A stretch of DNA of 9,625 bases from Dehalococcoidia bacterium. GTDB taxonomy: Bacteria > Chloroflexota > Dehalococcoidia > Lucifugimonadales > Lucifugimonadaceae. Under the pieces are notes generated by a model, which was given only the letters and a program-made list of their open reading frames with translations, was not told the DNA's origin and did no database searches. Positions 1-6,133 of this stretch are shown here, piece by piece. Where the stretch lies: assembly GCA_028278465.1 (NCBI GenBank), contig JANQEF010000230.1:1-9625 (forward strand). Direction: 5' to 3'. Each line of letters starts with the position of its first letter. The first letter of the stretch is position 1. The translations under genes were made by a program, and so were the position numbers.

Positions 1-303
1 GAACGCAGTCGCCGAGCGCTGGTGGCCGGGGTCTCGGGAATGCTCGGGCTCAGTCTGCTGCAGTGGCTTCTGGTGGCCGGTGTGCTCGAGTTCCAGGTGC
101 AGGCGGGCCTGCTGCTGCTGCCGTTTGCCGGCCTGCTGTACTGGTTCGTGGCGACCGGCCGGATCGGACGCGAAGCCGGCGAGTTCCGCCACAGGGAGCG
201 CGTCGACTGGTTGGCGGCGTTCTACGTCGGGCACGCGTGGTGGGCGTACAGGGTCGGGACGTGTTTGTGGAGGATCAGAGATGAGGCAGGCCGTGTTTCC
301 TGA
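1..303 (+). CDS. Membrane protein of unknown function, 3' end only
   Basis: The frame is open from the first base of the window, so this is the C-terminal part of a longer gene. A GTG at 22 could start a short protein, but the seven codons before it are also open and the window simply begins here. The visible 100 residues hold two hydrophobic stretches, roughly residues 7-29 and 32-53 counted from base 1, followed by a basic and aromatic tail (RERVDWLAAFYVGHAWWAYR) that is probably cytoplasmic. I do not recognise the family. The stop codon TGA at 301-303 lies inside the dispersed repeat that begins at about 299, so the last residues may have been set by repeat insertion. The reading is supported by the long open frame and strong hydrophobic periodicity, but no function can be given. 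Confidence 0.6.
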   Translation, partial: ERSRRALVAGVSGMLGLSLLQWLLVAGVLEFQVQAGLLLLPFAGLLYWFVATGRIGREAGEFRHRERVDWLAAFYVGHAWWAYRVGTCLWRIRDEAGRVS

Positions 304-308
304 GCGCA

Positions 309-327
309 GGTCCGATCTGATCGGACC
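309..327. repeat. Perfect 9-bp palindrome inserted in repeat core
   Basis: GGTCCGATC, a single T, then GATCGGACC form a perfect inverted repeat. It sits within 22 bases (307-328) that interrupt the repeat core between gagcg and aagtcgaagg; the copies at 1951 and 5771 lack the insert. There is no T-run after it, so it is not a typical terminator. Confidence 0.7.
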
Positions 328-446
328 GAAGTCGAAGGATCTCTGCAGGAGACACTGTTCCTGACAAGATGCAGGCGGCTGCGAAAGAGGCCCTCACCCG
401 CAAGCGGGTATCCGTCGCTCAGGGAACACACCGACCCACCCTTTAG

Positions 447-469
447 CTCCCTCCCAGGCCGGGAGGGAG
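447..469. repeat. Hairpin module, 9-bp stem and 5-base loop
   Basis: CTCCCTCCC pairs perfectly with GGGAGGGAG across the loop aggcc. It is preceded by ttagct. The same module occurs at 5837-5859 and, in inverted orientation, at 5621-5643 with different but fully paired stems. No T-run follows on the plus strand. Confidence 0.75.
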
Positions 470-474
470 AAGCT

Positions 475-646
475 CTTCGTCCCGAGCCTGCGCGAGGGAC
501 CTGGTGGGCGGGGCGATCCACCGACACGTTTTCGCTGCGCTAGCGAACAGCAATGGGGCAGTCCGACATCAGGTCTGCGCGGCGTCAAGTTCGGCGTTCG
601 CGATTGCCCCACCCATCCAGGTCCCTCGCGCATGCTCGGGACGAAG
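475..646. repeat. Foldback (MITE-like) element with 30-bp terminal inverted repeats
   Basis: The left arm 475-504 and the right arm 617-646 are reverse complements with one mismatch. Pairing continues inwards with about 12 of 14 bases between tgggcggggcgatc (505-518) and the complement of gattgccccaccca. A further small hairpin, TTCGCT-gcgct-AGCGAA, lies at 531-547. The element has no ORF of its own that looks coding and no clear target-site duplication at its ends. It is either a non-autonomous mobile element or a structured intergenic repeat; the sequence alone does not decide. Confidence 0.65.
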
Positions 647-663
647 GACCATGCCGCAGCAAT

Positions 664-692
664 TTGTTGCTCTCAGCCCCACATGGAATAAT
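664..692 (+). promoter_or_regulatory. Possible sigma-70-type promoter for the enolase-superfamily gene
   Basis: TTGTTG (664-669, 3 of 6 to TTGACA), a 17-base spacer and AATAAT (687-692, 5 of 6 to TATAAT) lie downstream of the repeat. Transcription from here would give a leader of about 65-70 bases. The -35 match is weak, so this is only a candidate. Confidence 0.3.
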
Positions 693-766
693 CCGGCCGC
701 CAGCCGCAATAACAACGACCACTAACCACCCCGCTCCCTCATCCCCTCCGCCCCACAGGACAAAAC

Positions 767-1936
767 ATGAAAATCACTGACCTGCGCGTCTACCTCACAC
801 GGGCCGGCACCGGCCGCACCTGGGTCTTCGTCGAAGTCGACACAGACGAAGGCATCACCGGCCTCGGCGAAGCCACCAACTCCGGCGGTGGAGGCGCGCT
901 CGTCGTCGGACCTGCGCTCGAAATGCTCAGAGACGACCTCGAAGGCCAGGACTTCTCAGAGGGCCTCGTCGGCGAGGACCCCGAGCACATCGACCGCATC
1001 TGGCACCGCATCTACCGCCGCTTCGGCACCCTCGGCTCCCGCGGCTTCGCCACCACCCTCGCCTCCGGCATCGACATGGCTCTGTGGGACATCAAGGGCA
1101 AGGCGCTCAACCGCCCCGTCTACGACCTCCTCGGCGGCCCGATCCGGGACTCCGTTCCCGTCTACAGCCATGTAGCGCCCGCCGGCGACATCGAGGCCTG
1201 CGTCGCTGACGCGAAGCGGCAGGTTGCGATGGGCTACCAGGCACTGAAGCTCGACCCTTTCAGCCCTGAGATGGGCAAGCACCACCGCCGCTACATCGAC
1301 GGCAAGATCTCACCGGCCGCGGCCGCGCACGCGGTCGACCTGATGGCGGCGCTGCGGGGAGCGGTCGGGCCGGACGTCGAGTTGATGATCGACGCGCATG
1401 GCAACTTCGATGTCTCGACGGCCACGCAGCTCTGCAACTCTATGTTGCCGTTCAACCTGACGTGGTTCGAGGAGCCGCTGCAGCCGGAGAGCGTGGACGC
1501 GATGCGCCAGCTACGCCGCAACACCGACATCAACCTGTGCATCGGCGAGCGGCAGTACACGCGCTGGGATTTTGCTCCGTACCTGCAGGAGGGGCTGGTG
1601 AACTACATCATGCCGGATATCTGCTGGACGGGCGGAATCTCGGAGATGAAGCGTATTGCGGTGCTGGCGGAGACGTTCTACGTGCCGATCTCGCCGCATG
1701 ACGCTTCTGGCCCGATCAATGTGACGGCGGGCGCGCATGTGCTTATGAATGTGCCGAATATCTACCGGCTGGAGATGACGGATCACGCCCGCGAGGCGTA
1801 CGACAATGTGCTGACGGAGCCGCTGGATATCCGCGACGGCCACTACCACATGAACGGCAAGCCGGGCCTGGGCTACGAGCTGGACCACGACTTCATAGCC
1901 GCCAACCCCGACCCACAGTGGGAGTCGATGAGGTAG
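767..1936 (+). CDS. Mandelate racemase/muconate lactonizing enzyme family protein, acid-sugar dehydratase-like
   Basis: A full-length (389 aa) member of the enolase superfamily. These Mg2+ enzymes abstract the proton next to a carboxylate; this one most resembles the D-galactonate dehydratase-type acid-sugar dehydratases. The N-terminal capping domain spans about residues 1-125 and the barrel about 140-375. Visible active-site motifs are KLDPF (161-165), DAHGNF with D209 and H211, WFEEPL (233-238), GER with E261, MPDICWTGG with D284, and SPHDASGPI with H311. D209, the EE at 235-236 and E261 fit the three metal ligands; H211 and the D284/H311 pair fit the acid-base residues of the galactonate dehydratase type. 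The substrate cannot be read from sequence. The ATG has a modest upstream AGGA (acaggacaaaac). There is no sugar transporter or kinase next door. Wobble bases shift from C-rich in the first third to G-rich later. Confidence 0.93.
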   Translation: MKITDLRVYLTRAGTGRTWVFVEVDTDEGITGLGEATNSGGGGALVVGPALEMLRDDLEGQDFSEGLVGEDPEHIDRIWHRIYRRFGTLGSRGFATTLASGIDMALWDIKGKALNRPVYDLLGGPIRDSVPVYSHVAPAGDIEACVADAKRQVAMGYQALKLDPFSPEMGKHHRRYIDGKISPAAAAHAVDLMAALRGAVGPDVELMIDAHGNFDVSTATQLCNSMLPFNLTWFEEPLQPESVDAMRQLRRNTDINLCIGERQYTRWDFAPYLQEGLVNYIMPDICWTGGISEMKRIAVLAETFYVPISPHDASGPINVTAGAHVLMNVPNIYRLEMTDHAREAYDNVLTEPLDIRDGHYHMNGKPGLGYELDHDFIAANPDPQWESMR

Positions 1937-1950
1937 GTGGTGAGTGTGTT

Positions 1951-2012
1951 CCCCGAGCGAAGTCGAGGGGTCTCTTATCGCATCAAGCGGTCCTGACAGG
2001 ATCAGCCCTCAC
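1951..2012 (+). repeat. Partial copy of the composite repeat
   Basis: The core ccccgagcgaagtcgagggg is followed by tctct, then tcctgaca and ccctcacccc, in the same order as at 299-396. The hairpins and foldback element are absent. It lies between the convergent ends of the enolase-superfamily gene and the membrane protein gene. It differs from copy 1 by lacking the 22-base palindromic insert. Confidence 0.6.
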
Positions 2013-2094
2013 CCCAGAAATCCTTCCACTCCGGTCCGAATTCACCAGACCTCCACTCAGGAAACGCGAATCACTATCTATCACCCGTCCTAAT

Positions 2095-3291
2095 TCAGTT
2101 CCCATCGCCCGCAGGCGCCTGCTTAACCTCGATGGTCACCTTGTGCTCTGTATCCGGCTGAGGCTCAGGATCCTCCTCCTTCTGCCGGTCCCCTGAGGTG
2201 TCCTTGCCGCCATTGCGAAGGTCGATGAGCTTGCCCATCAGATCGAACCAGTACGGAGCGCCGAGCGAGACCGCCGCTGCAGTGAACAACCAGCCGACCA
2301 CATGACCTATCCAGCCTTCCAGGTCCGACGGGACCCTCCGGTCGTCTTCCCTGGTCGTCCAGCCGATAGGAAGCTGCAGCCTCTCCAGCAGAACTATCGC
2401 CTCCACATCGGTCGGGCTGCCAAACGCCTCCTCATCCATCGCCGAGTCCTCCCCTTCTTCCTCGTCAGCAGCCGCATCCCGAATCGCCTCAGCCTCAACG
2501 ACGACCGCAGCCCGGACCGTGTCATCCGACCACAGCGCCGATCCAACGGTGAACGCGCTCACGTTCAGTCCTATCGCCAGCCCGAGCCCGAGGATAAAGA
2601 GCACTACCTGGAGCTTCCGCTTGTACCAGCCGGTGATTCGCTCGATGGAGTCGTCGTACCAGTTCTCGAGCTTGTTGCGGAACGCCAGGTACTGCTCGTC
2701 CTTCTCTGTCACCTCCAGCTTGACGGTTGTCGCGATCTGCTTGATCTGACTCGCCATCTCCTCCGGCATCTCGCACGGCGAGTTCTTCGTCACATGCTTC
2801 ACCAGGAGGTCCATCTCGGACTTCTTTGACTTGTCCGATTGGCCGGCGTTCCCCTCGCCGCCATCGCCCTGGCCCGCGTCGGCGGCCTCGGCTTTCTTCC
2901 TTTCTTTTCTGTTCTTCGCCAGCTTCTTCTGGAAGTCCTCGTCCGCCAGCGCACGGCTCAACAGAGCCTGTACGAAGCGCTTGGCTGGAATCGCCGAAGG
3001 GCCCGGCTGCCTGCGAAAGAAGTTGAAGAAGCCGAACTCCTCGTACTTCAACTCCATCTGATGCCTGGAAAGGCTTCGGATCGCAGGTCTCTTGAAGAGA
3101 TCGTTGATAAAGGTCGTTGCCGTGCCGTGCTCGCCGCCCACCACCAATGCCCTTATGCCCTGGCGCAAAGTCTGGGCGCGCAAGGTGAAGACGCGGGAGA
3201 CGATCTCGCCGAGACCCGACGCTATGATGCTCAGCAGGAGAAACGTGAAGCTGAGTCCAATTGCTACACCGACAATTTCAGAGCCGATCAT
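2095..3291 (-). CDS. Three-helix membrane protein of unknown function
   Basis: I choose the ATG at 3291 because GGAGG lies five bases upstream; an in-frame TTG at 3318 would add nine residues but has no such site. This gives 398 aa. Residues below count from that ATG. A membrane helix lies near the N-terminus (about 3-27). Next comes a soluble segment with a very charged, low-complexity linker (about 120-160, many Lys, then Gly/Asp). A conserved-looking NWYDDSIERITGWYKRK motif (210-226) leads into helix 2 (about 228-250). A strongly acidic loop (about 275-290, DEEEGEDSAMDEE) follows, then helix 3 (about 330-350) running into GAPYWFDLMGKLIDLRNGG (344-362) and a charged tail. The WYDD...GWYKRK and GAPYWFDLMGKL motifs recall a widespread uncharacterised bacterial membrane protein family. 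I know no function for it. It is convergent with the upstream enzyme gene and divergent from the DinB-like gene. Confidence 0.85.
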   Translation of the reverse strand: MIGSEIVGVAIGLSFTFLLLSIIASGLGEIVSRVFTLRAQTLRQGIRALVVGGEHGTATTFINDLFKRPAIRSLSRHQMELKYEEFGFFNFFRRQPGPSAIPAKRFVQALLSRALADEDFQKKLAKNRKERKKAEAADAGQGDGGEGNAGQSDKSKKSEMDLLVKHVTKNSPCEMPEEMASQIKQIATTVKLEVTEKDEQYLAFRNKLENWYDDSIERITGWYKRKLQVVLFILGLGLAIGLNVSAFTVGSALWSDDTVRAAVVVEAEAIRDAAADEEEGEDSAMDEEAFGSPTDVEAIVLLERLQLPIGWTTREDDRRVPSDLEGWIGHVVGWLFTAAAVSLGAPYWFDLMGKLIDLRNGGKDTSGDRQKEEDPEPQPDTEHKVTIEVKQAPAGDGN

Positions 3292-3549
3292 CGAAACCTC
3301 CGGCTTGAACTCGTTCAACCGTACTTGCGCGGGGTCAACTGCCGGGAAATCGCAAGGAAGCAGTTTGTATCACGGCTACGAATAAGACGCAAAAACGTGT
3401 AACAGGCGATCGCGATTCGTGATTCCTGGCACAAAGCAGACGAATGGCATCAGGATGAACGCCTGTGCACGAGGCATTCGCCTGTACGAGCCGGTGCGTA
3501 GCCCCTGGCTAAACGGCCTCTGAAGTGCGTGCATCGCCTCTTCACCCGC

Positions 3550-3555
3550 TAAACT
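3550..3555 (+). promoter_or_regulatory. Possible -10 element for leaderless transcription of the DinB-like gene
   Basis: TAAACT ends six bases before the ATG at 3562. That is the spacing seen when the transcript starts at the start codon. No Shine-Dalgarno sequence precedes this ATG, which fits. No good -35 is visible. Confidence 0.3.
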
Positions 3556-3561
3556 CTCCGC

Positions 3562-4134
3562 ATGCGCCTGTCCCCCGCCGAAATATCGCTCTCACGCCTC
3601 GCACGCACCCACCAGCAGTTCCTCGACATCATCGTTGAGGTCAGCGACAAGATGGCATCCGCCTGGGACCCGCCGACCGCGCCGTCCATCAAGTGGCACC
3701 TGTGGCACATGGCCCGCTGGGCCGACTACGCACAGTCGCTGCTGGCGCCGGTCACCGCCGGCGAGGCCGACCACTCCAACCACGGCACGCAGGTCTGGGA
3801 CGCCCTCGGCATCGCCGACGACTGGGGCTTCGACGACCGCTCGCTCGGCACCTGGGGCGTCGGCGCGCAGCTGCCAGACGAAGAGGCTCAGGACCTGCCG
3901 CTGCCGTCGCTGCAACGCGTGATCGGCTACGCGCGGTCCACCTTCGAAGTGCTGGAGCGCCGCTTCGCCGAGATCGACGACGACATCTATGAGACGCCGT
4001 TCATCGACTGGCATGGCAACGACACTACGGTCGGCGACACCACCGTCGGCTACCTTGCCCATGCCAACCGTCACCTCGGCATGATCGAGGCGCTGCGCGG
4101 CGTGCGAGGCCAGCACGGCTCCGCAACCATCTGA
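3562..4134 (+). CDS. DinB-like superfamily protein
   Basis: A 190-residue protein with the features of the DinB/YfiT four-helix bundle superfamily, whose members bind a divalent metal and include thiol-dependent transferases. Visible are SIKWHLWHMARWADY (42-56) with H46 and H49 in the second helix, and YLAHANRHLGMIEALRG (164-180) with H167 and H171 in the last helix. One His from the first pair and two from the last would form the usual three-His metal site. Length is typical of the family. The substrate is unknown. There is no Shine-Dalgarno upstream of the ATG, but a TAAACT lies six bases before it. The stop codon overlaps the start of the next gene by one base (TGATG), so the two are probably translated together. 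Confidence 0.85.
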   Translation: MRLSPAEISLSRLARTHQQFLDIIVEVSDKMASAWDPPTAPSIKWHLWHMARWADYAQSLLAPVTAGEADHSNHGTQVWDALGIADDWGFDDRSLGTWGVGAQLPDEEAQDLPLPSLQRVIGYARSTFEVLERRFAEIDDDIYETPFIDWHGNDTTVGDTTVGYLAHANRHLGMIEALRGVRGQHGSATI

Positions 4135-4661
4135 TGCGAGCGCTGGCGGGCCGCGTACTCCAGGCCGAGATCGCCGTTCCTTCCGCCCTGCTGATCGGGT
4201 TCGGCCTTGTCCTCTGGCTGGCCGTGTTTTCCGGTGGCCTCGACGAGATCCCTCCGAACCTTCATGAGCGCCGCGATGGCGAGATGAATGGAGTCTGGGC
4301 CGCACGCTTTGCGATCGACGAGATCCGCTCGGCTGTGACGAACTCTGAACCCGGACAGACCGGTCTGCTGGCCGGTGACCCGACATCTGTGAGCGTCAAG
4401 TACCTGGAAAGAGGAACTCAGCGGCCGGGAAGCTGGATCGTCCTGGTCGAAGGTCCGCTTCGCGTACGACCCAACACGCCCGAGGAGTTCGTATCACCTG
4501 ACGGCCAGATCCTCGTTCAGATACGAGCGTTCGGTGCGGACATCGAAGAGTTTTCCGCGGGCCGCGGCGTGCTTAGCGCGCTCGACGTGTCGCCGGACGG
4601 CTTCGCCAGCGTGCCACTCCAGCTGGTGTGGCCGCCGTTCGAAGTGTGGATCCGGCTTTAG
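4134..4661 (+). CDS. Membrane-anchored protein of unknown function
   Basis: A 175-residue protein with one hydrophobic helix (about 14-32) followed by a soluble domain, so probably anchored by its N-terminus with the rest outside the cytoplasm. The soluble part is rich in beta-type alternation (SVSVKYLER, SWIVLVEGPLRV, QILVQIRAF) and ends hydrophobic (LVWPPFEVWIRL). There is no lipobox cysteine and no clear signal-peptidase site, so it is more likely an anchored than a secreted protein. I do not recognise the family. Its ATG overlaps the stop of the DinB-like gene by one base and has no Shine-Dalgarno of its own, which points to translational coupling. A gap of 75 bases separates it from the next gene. 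Confidence 0.7.
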   Translation: MRALAGRVLQAEIAVPSALLIGFGLVLWLAVFSGGLDEIPPNLHERRDGEMNGVWAARFAIDEIRSAVTNSEPGQTGLLAGDPTSVSVKYLERGTQRPGSWIVLVEGPLRVRPNTPEEFVSPDGQILVQIRAFGADIEEFSAGRGVLSALDVSPDGFASVPLQLVWPPFEVWIRL

Positions 4662-4725
4662 GTTGCCCGCCGTGCTCTTCCGGCGTTACTGTTCGGCTCC
4701 CTCGAAAACCCGATTCGACGCCAAC

Positions 4726-4731
4726 AGGAGG
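4726..4731 (+). promoter_or_regulatory. Strong ribosome binding site
   Basis: AGGAGG lies five bases before the ATG at 4737. This is the best Shine-Dalgarno in the window and sets the start of the CMD-like gene. Confidence 0.8.
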
Positions 4732-4736
4732 CGCAG

Positions 4737-5138
4737 ATGACGACGCACAACTACGACGAGCTGCTGGAGAAGGCGAAGGAGTGGCGGCAGTGGTACTACG
4801 ACGGCACGGTGGCGATGAACCCGGTCTCAGAGCCGGTCGAGGACGCCTTCGAGCTGATCAACGCCACGCTCTTCGGCCACATCTACCAGCGCCCCGCCCT
4901 CGACGGCAAGACCCGCAGCATCTGCACCATCGCCGCGCTCGTCGCCCGTGACAAGCCGAATCAGCTCGGCGGCCACATCACCGGGGCGCTCAACTACGGC
5001 TGGACAAAAGAGCAGATCATCGAGCTGATCACGCAGATGCTGTTCTACGGCGGCTATCCGGCGGCGGTCAACGCCATGAACGCGGCGGCGAAGGCGTTCG
5101 AGGAGTACGACAAGCGCCACGCCGATGACAAGGCTTAG
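4737..5138 (+). CDS. Carboxymuconolactone decarboxylase family protein
   Basis: A 133-residue protein matching the small all-helical carboxymuconolactone decarboxylase family in length and in its central pattern: GKTRSICTIAALVARDK (57-73), QLGGHITGALNYG (76-88), and IIELITQMLFYGGYPAAVNAM (84-104 region). H80 lies where the family has its conserved His. There is one Cys (C63) and no CxxC pair, so it is not an AhpD-type peroxidase; it looks like the decarboxylase branch used in aromatic breakdown (protocatechuate pathway). No other aromatic pathway genes are visible, so the natural substrate is open. The start is fixed by AGGAGG at 4726-4731. The next gene follows after 35 bases. Confidence 0.9.
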   Translation: MTTHNYDELLEKAKEWRQWYYDGTVAMNPVSEPVEDAFELINATLFGHIYQRPALDGKTRSICTIAALVARDKPNQLGGHITGALNYGWTKEQIIELITQMLFYGGYPAAVNAMNAAAKAFEEYDKRHADDKA

Positions 5139-5173
5139 AACGGTAGACGCCGACACCGCAGGCAGGTTCCCAC

Positions 5174-5611
5174 ATGCGTGAAAGCGGCGTGGGTGAGCGC
5201 TTTCTGGTGTCGCTGATCGTGATGGTCGGTGTCAGCTGGGTGCTGGGGCTGGTGAACGTTTTCCTGGCGCTGGCAGGTCCGTTCGTGGCGGGCATGGTGT
5301 TCGCCAGGTTCCGGGCGGGCGTGAGACGGAAACACCCGGCGCAGGGCGCAGCGGCTGCCGGGCTGGCGATCGGCGTGATGATCGCGCCGGTGGCCGCACT
5401 GCCGTGGTTTCTGCTGACTGCGACGAGTGACCCGGGCGAGGCGCACAACCTGTTCGAGGCGCTGACCGATCTCGAGAGCAACGGCGACCGGGCGTTGGCG
5501 ACGATCGTGTTTGTCCTGGCTTCGGTCGGGTTAGGCGCGTCAGGCGGAGCGCTATCTGCATGGCTGCACGGCCGCCAGTTGGAACGAGAGTACTGGGTCA
5601 ACGAGGAGTGA
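5174..5611 (+). CDS. Small four-helix membrane protein of unknown function
   Basis: A 145-residue hydrophobic protein with about four membrane helices (roughly 10-27, 28-46, 58-84 and 106-130). The loop between helices 2 and 3 is basic (RFRAGVRRKH, 45-54), so it is probably cytoplasmic. The loop between helices 3 and 4 is acidic (SDPGEAHNLFEALTDLE), so it is probably outside. GPFVAGMVFARFRAG and the Gly/Ala-rich helices recall small permease-like or DUF-type membrane proteins, but I cannot name a family. An AGGCAGGT stretch lies some seven bases before the ATG and could serve as a weak ribosome site. It is the last gene of the plus-strand run and is followed by repeats and then a terminator at 6134. 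Confidence 0.75.
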   Translation: MRESGVGERFLVSLIVMVGVSWVLGLVNVFLALAGPFVAGMVFARFRAGVRRKHPAQGAAAAGLAIGVMIAPVAALPWFLLTATSDPGEAHNLFEALTDLESNGDRALATIVFVLASVGLGASGGALSAWLHGRQLEREYWVNEE

Positions 5612-5620
5612 GATGTTCTT

Positions 5621-5643
5621 CCCTCTCCCTTGATGGGAGAGGG
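5621..5643. repeat. Hairpin module, inverted copy
   Basis: CCCTCTCCC pairs perfectly with GGGAGAGGG across loop ttgat, ten bases after the stop of the preceding gene. It is the same module as at 447-469 and 5837-5859 but in inverted orientation, judged by flanking similarity. There is no T-run, so it is at best a weak terminator or an mRNA 3'-end stabiliser. Confidence 0.7.
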
Positions 5644-5726
5644 ATCGAGGGAGAGAGGTATTCGCCTTGTTGAGAACGAGTAGTTCTCTGTTCTCGGTCT
5701 GGTAGGGGCGCTGCTTGCCGCGCCCG

Positions 5727-5746
5727 GTCCCGGCGGCAGCCGGGAC
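5727..5746. repeat. GC-rich hairpin in intergenic repeat tract
   Basis: GTCCCGGC and GCCGGGAC form a perfect 8-bp stem with loop ggca. Just before it, ggggcgctgcttgccgcgccc (5704-5724) is also partly self-complementary, and gagaac-gagta-gttctc (5672-5688) is another small inverted repeat. Together with the flanking hairpins these explain most of 5612-5770, where I see no gene. Confidence 0.55.
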
Positions 5747-5770
5747 GTTCTGTCGTCCTGAGCTAGCCTG

Positions 5771-6100
5771 CCCTGAGCGAAGCCGAAGGGAAGGGTGAGC
5801 AGTGGTTGGCCTCCGGCCGACATCCCCTCTCTCTAACTCTCTCCCACAAGGGGAGAGAGGACGACCGACCCTCCCTCTAACTCGCGCCCGCAAGCGGGCA
5901 CCCGAAGCTGGGAGCGAAAACCTCCGTCGTCCCGAGCCTGCGTGAGGGACCTGGGGCCGCGGGACAACATCTGACACAGGTTTTGTCCCACCTACACCGA
6001 CTCGTTGCATAGCCGAATCGTCGATAGCACCAGGTTTGCGCAGCGAAGAGTTCCGGATAGATCGCCCCACCCACCGGGTCCCTCGTTCTAACTCGGGACG
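5771..6100 (+). repeat. Composite intergenic repeat, copy 2
   Basis: This repeats the module order of 299-646: core ccctgagcgaagccgaaggg (5771-5790); hairpin CTCTCTCCC-acaag-GGGAGAGAG (5837-5859); link accgaccctccctctaact (5864-5882, 16 of 19 to copy 1); hairpin gcccgc-aa-gcgggc (5886-5899); and a foldback element with arms at 5928-5954 and 6074-6100 (20 of 27 matching). Inside the element, caggtttgcgcagcg (6031-6045) matches 570-584 at 13 of 15. A 7-bp stem gggacaa/ttgtccc lies at 5961-5989. The copy is more diverged than copy 1. With the upstream hairpins it fills the 5612-6133 gap, which has no gene I can support. Confidence 0.75.
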
Positions 6101-6133
6101 ACAAAAAAAACGCGCCAACCTCCTGAACGCGAA

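Larger units (their letters stand above)
299..646 (+). repeat. Composite intergenic repeat, copy 1
   Basis: This fills most of the 304-766 gene-free gap. Modules in order are: a 'gagcg...aagtcgaagg' core (302-338) split by a 22-base insert; a tcctgaca motif (359-366); a small hairpin cccgc-aa-gcggg (397-408); the link accgacccaccctttagct (430-448); a perfect hairpin with 9-bp stem and 5-base loop (447-469); and a foldback element with 30-bp inverted ends (475-504 and 617-646, 29 of 30 matching). The same order recurs at 5771-6100. There is no coding capacity beyond chance ORFs. Bases 647-766 hold only a possible promoter. Confidence 0.75.

Noticed and set aside
390..650. CRISPR-like array suggested by repeated hairpins
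   Set aside because: There are no regularly spaced identical direct repeats with unique spacers; the units are single hairpins and one inverted-repeat element.
3592..4386. 264-codon minus-strand frame
   Set aside because: It is antisense to the DinB-like gene and its neighbour, is Arg/Gly/Val-rich as expected for a GC-rich shadow frame, and shows no domain.
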